NCBI GenBank assembly: GCA_024644185.1
Contig: JAHELM010000122.1
Span: forward strand, 1-7,058
Length of the DNA: 7,058 bases
Direction: 5' to 3'
From: Rhodospirillales bacterium
GTDB taxonomy: Bacteria; Pseudomonadota; Alphaproteobacteria; UBA8366; JADFVY01
The notes under the pieces were generated by a model. That model had not been told where the DNA came from. It saw only the letters and a list, made by a program, of their open reading frames with translations, and searched no databases. This document shows positions 5,481 through 7,058 of this stretch, piece after piece (the first letter of the stretch is position 1; the number at the start of each line of letters is the position of its first letter). The translations under genes and the position numbers were made by a program.

Positions 5481-6905
5481 ATGACCGCGGATTCGGGGCT
5501 GATCGGGATGAATGCGGTCAAGATCGTGGGTCTGCTGCATCGCGGCGCGATCTCGCCGCTGGACCTGATCGACACGCTGGAACAGCGGATCGCCGCCGTC
5601 GAGCCGGCGATCAACGCCCTGCCGACGCTGTGCCTGGACCGGGCCCGCGATCATGCGCGGCGCCTGATGGAGAAACCGCCGGGCGAACGGGGGCCGCTGG
5701 CCGGCCTGCCCGTGCCGATCAAGGACCTGATGCCGGTCGCCGGGGTGCGCACAACCTTCGGCTCGCCCGTCTTTGCCGACTTCGTGCCCGAGGAGTCGGA
5801 AACCCTGGTGCTGCGGATCGAGGGCAAGGGCGGCATCGTTTATGCCAAGTCGAATACGCCGGAATTCGGCGCCGGCGGCCATACCTTCAACGAGGTGTTC
5901 GGCACGACCGCCAACCCGTGGAACCTTTCGCGTTCGGCCGGCGGATCGTCCGGCGGGGCGGCCGCCGCGCTGGCCAGCGGTACCGCCTGGGTGGCGCATG
6001 GATCGGACATGGCCGGGTCGCTGCGCACGCCGTCCGCGTTCTGCGGCGTGGTCGGGTTCCGGCCCGGTATCGGCCGTGTCACCTCGGGTCCGGATCCGCT
6101 GCCCTACGGCACGCTGTCGACCGAGGGGCCGATGGGCCGCACGGTCGCCGATACGGCGATGCTGCTGGATGCCGTGGTCTCCTGGGATCCGACCTCGCCC
6201 TTCACGACCGCACTGTCGGCCGAGGGATTCCTGGGCGCGGCCCGCCGGCCGCGCCGGCCCCGGCGGGCAGCCTTCAGCCTGGATCTTGGCGTTACCGTTG
6301 TCGATCCGCGGATTGCCGCGGTATTCAACCGCGCCATCGCCACCATCGCGGGGGCGGGGATCGAAACCGTCGAGGCCTGTCCCGACTTCACCGGTTTCGA
6401 CGCCGCCTTTCATACGCTGCGCGCGGTTTCCTATGCGGCGGGAAGCGGCGCGCTGCTGGATGAACACCGCGACAGGATCAAGCCCGAGGTGGTGTGGAAC
6501 GCCGAAAAGGGGTTCAGGCTGACGGCGGCCGAGATCATCGGCGCCGAGCGCGAGCGTGGCCGGCTGTTCCATCTGGTCCGCCGCTTCATGGACGATCATG
6601 ACGTGCTGATCTGCCCCGGCGCCATCGTGCCGGCCTTCCCGGGCACGGAGCGCTATGTCAGGGAATGCAACGGCCGGGTCTTCGAAACCTATATCGACTG
6701 GCTGGCGATCACCTATGCGCTGACGCTGGTCTCGCTGCCGGTGATCGCGATTCCCTGCGGGGTGACGGAGGACGGGCTTCCGGTCGGCCTGCAGATCGCC
6801 GGCCGGCCCGGCCGGGAGGCCGAACTCATCGCCTTCGCCCGCTACATCGAGGACGCAATCGGCGACTGGCGGCCGAAGGATCTGCCGGAATACGTGGTGC
6901 GCTGA
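5481..6905 (+). CDS. Amidase-signature family hydrolase
   Basis: A 474-aa hydrolase of the amidase-signature family (GatA, fatty acid amide hydrolase and bacterial amidases), which splits C-N amide bonds by a Ser-cisSer-Lys triad. The lysine is K81 in PVPIKDL. The cis-serine is S156 in SAGGSSGGAAA. The nucleophile is S180 in SDMAGSLRTPSAFCG. The 24-residue gap between the two serines equals that in fatty acid amide hydrolase. The C-terminal part has the family LPVIAIPCG (419-427) and GLPVGLQIAG (432-441) motifs. A basic Arg/Pro run (RRPRRPRR, 255-262) precedes the AFSLDLG strand. There is no signal peptide, so it is likely cytoplasmic. It is not convincing as GatA: no gatB or gatC is nearby, and the SDMAGS form is typical of stand-alone amidases. 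ATG 5481 has a good ribosome-binding site. It diverges from the FAD oxidase, and IS-like sequence starts a few bases after its stop. The substrate is unknown. Confidence 0.92.
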   Translation: MTADSGLIGMNAVKIVGLLHRGAISPLDLIDTLEQRIAAVEPAINALPTLCLDRARDHARRLMEKPPGERGPLAGLPVPIKDLMPVAGVRTTFGSPVFADFVPEESETLVLRIEGKGGIVYAKSNTPEFGAGGHTFNEVFGTTANPWNLSRSAGGSSGGAAAALASGTAWVAHGSDMAGSLRTPSAFCGVVGFRPGIGRVTSGPDPLPYGTLSTEGPMGRTVADTAMLLDAVVSWDPTSPFTTALSAEGFLGAARRPRRPRRAAFSLDLGVTVVDPRIAAVFNRAIATIAGAGIETVEACPDFTGFDAAFHTLRAVSYAAGSGALLDEHRDRIKPEVVWNAEKGFRLTAAEIIGAERERGRLFHLVRRFMDDHDVLICPGAIVPAFPGTERYVRECNGRVFETYIDWLAITYALTLVSLPVIAIPCGVTEDGLPVGLQIAGRPGREAELIAFARYIEDAIGDWRPKDLPEYVVR

Positions 6906-6937
6906 CGCCTCAGAGGCTGACTGAAAAAGAGTTGAGT

Positions 6938-6959
6938 GGAATCAGTCACTTGTGATTCC
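6938..6959. repeat. 7-bp perfect inverted repeat near the IS left end
   Basis: GGAATCA (6938-6944) and TGATTCC (6953-6959) flank an 8-base loop. The repeat sits between the presumed IS terminus and the transposase start. It may be a subterminal transposase-binding site, or a hairpin that blocks read-through from the amidase into the transposase; TTTGTTG follows but is a poor T-run. Confidence 0.5.
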
Positions 6960-6992
6960 TTTGTTGTGACCGAACAGCAATGGCGCCACGAG

Positions 6993-7058
6993 ATGTGGCC
7001 CGAAACCACCCGGGTGAAGTATGAACGCAAGGGTCGCCGGTATGCAAGCGATCCGAGC
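6993..7058 (+). CDS. IS5-family transposase, N-terminal fragment (runs off window)
   Basis: The first 22 codons read MWPETTRVKYERKGRRYASD plus two more residues. This matches the start typical of IS5-family (IS427-like) transposases, MWTxxTRxxYxRxGxRYASDLTDxEW, in which the N-terminal domain binds the element ends and a later DDE domain cuts and joins DNA. The catalytic part is outside the window, so it cannot be said whether the gene is intact. ATG 6993 is chosen because the family begins at MW. An in-frame GTG at 6966 would add nine residues but has no visible ribosome-binding site. Confidence 0.75.
   Translation, partial: MWPETTRVKYERKGRRYASDPS

Larger units (their letters stand above)
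6913..7058 (+). mobile_element. Left end of an IS5-family insertion sequence (truncated by window)
   Basis: Eight bases after the amidase stop the sequence changes character: GAGGCTGACTGAAAAAGAG (6913-6931) resembles the terminal repeats I recall from IS5-family elements of alphaproteobacteria. It is followed by about 60 AT-richer bases and then a transposase start. The CTCAG at 6909-6913 would fit a CTNAG target with TCA as the possible duplicated bases. The right end lies outside the window, so neither the terminal repeat nor the target duplication can be confirmed, and the left boundary may be off by several bases. Confidence 0.6.

Noticed and set aside
5360..5614. N-terminal extension of the FAD oxidase up to 5614
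   Set aside because: It would overlap the first 134 bases of the amidase in antisense and reads as low-quality sequence with no family match; the PCMH-family N-terminus begins at 5359.
5373..6599. 408-codon minus-strand open frame across the amidase
   Set aside because: Composition typical of a shadow frame, no motif, and it would cover the divergent promoter region.

Overview
The window is GC-rich, strongly biased to G or C at third codon positions, and densely packed. The protein motifs suggest an alphaproteobacterium, perhaps Rhodospirillales-like; this is inferred from style and motifs, not from a marker gene.

Layout, left to right. (1) Bases 1-178 are the 3' end of a methyl-accepting chemotaxis protein. 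(2) After a 157-base gap holding a possible 23-codon leader ORF, a membrane-bound PAS sensor histidine kinase runs from 336 to 2189. (3) Nineteen bases later comes a pair of non-haem-iron oxygenase genes with ATGA-overlapping ends (2209-3366 and 3363-3938). The first resembles gamma-butyrobetaine hydroxylase; the second is a PhnZ-like HD-domain di-iron oxygenase. This pairing matches TmpA/TmpB, which hydroxylate 2-(trimethylammonio)ethylphosphonate and then cleave its C-P bond to give glycine betaine and phosphate. (4) A convergent gene at 3935-5359 on the minus strand encodes a GlcD/D-2-hydroxyglutarate dehydrogenase-type FAD oxidase; its stop shares one CTAG palindrome with the tmpB stop. 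(5) A 121-base divergent spacer with an 8-bp inverted repeat separates it from an amidase-signature hydrolase on the plus strand (5481-6905). (6) Directly after the amidase, sequence resembling the left end of an IS5-family insertion sequence begins and its transposase runs off the window.

How the genes fit together. The kinase, tmpA and tmpB have one orientation and almost no spacing, so they are probably co-transcribed. This suggests, but does not prove, that the kinase regulates or senses something tied to phosphonate or betaine use. No response regulator, phosphonate transporter or betaine catabolic gene is visible. The FAD oxidase and amidase look like separate catabolic genes under a shared divergent control region; nothing in the sequence ties their substrates to the phosphonate pathway.

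The chemistry of the Tmp pair is known from work on other bacteria, so it is not new here. The least explained parts are the kinase-tmpAB linkage, the in-frame stop just before the kinase start, and the divergent inverted repeat. I see no CRISPR array, tRNA, rRNA or convincing intrinsic terminator.
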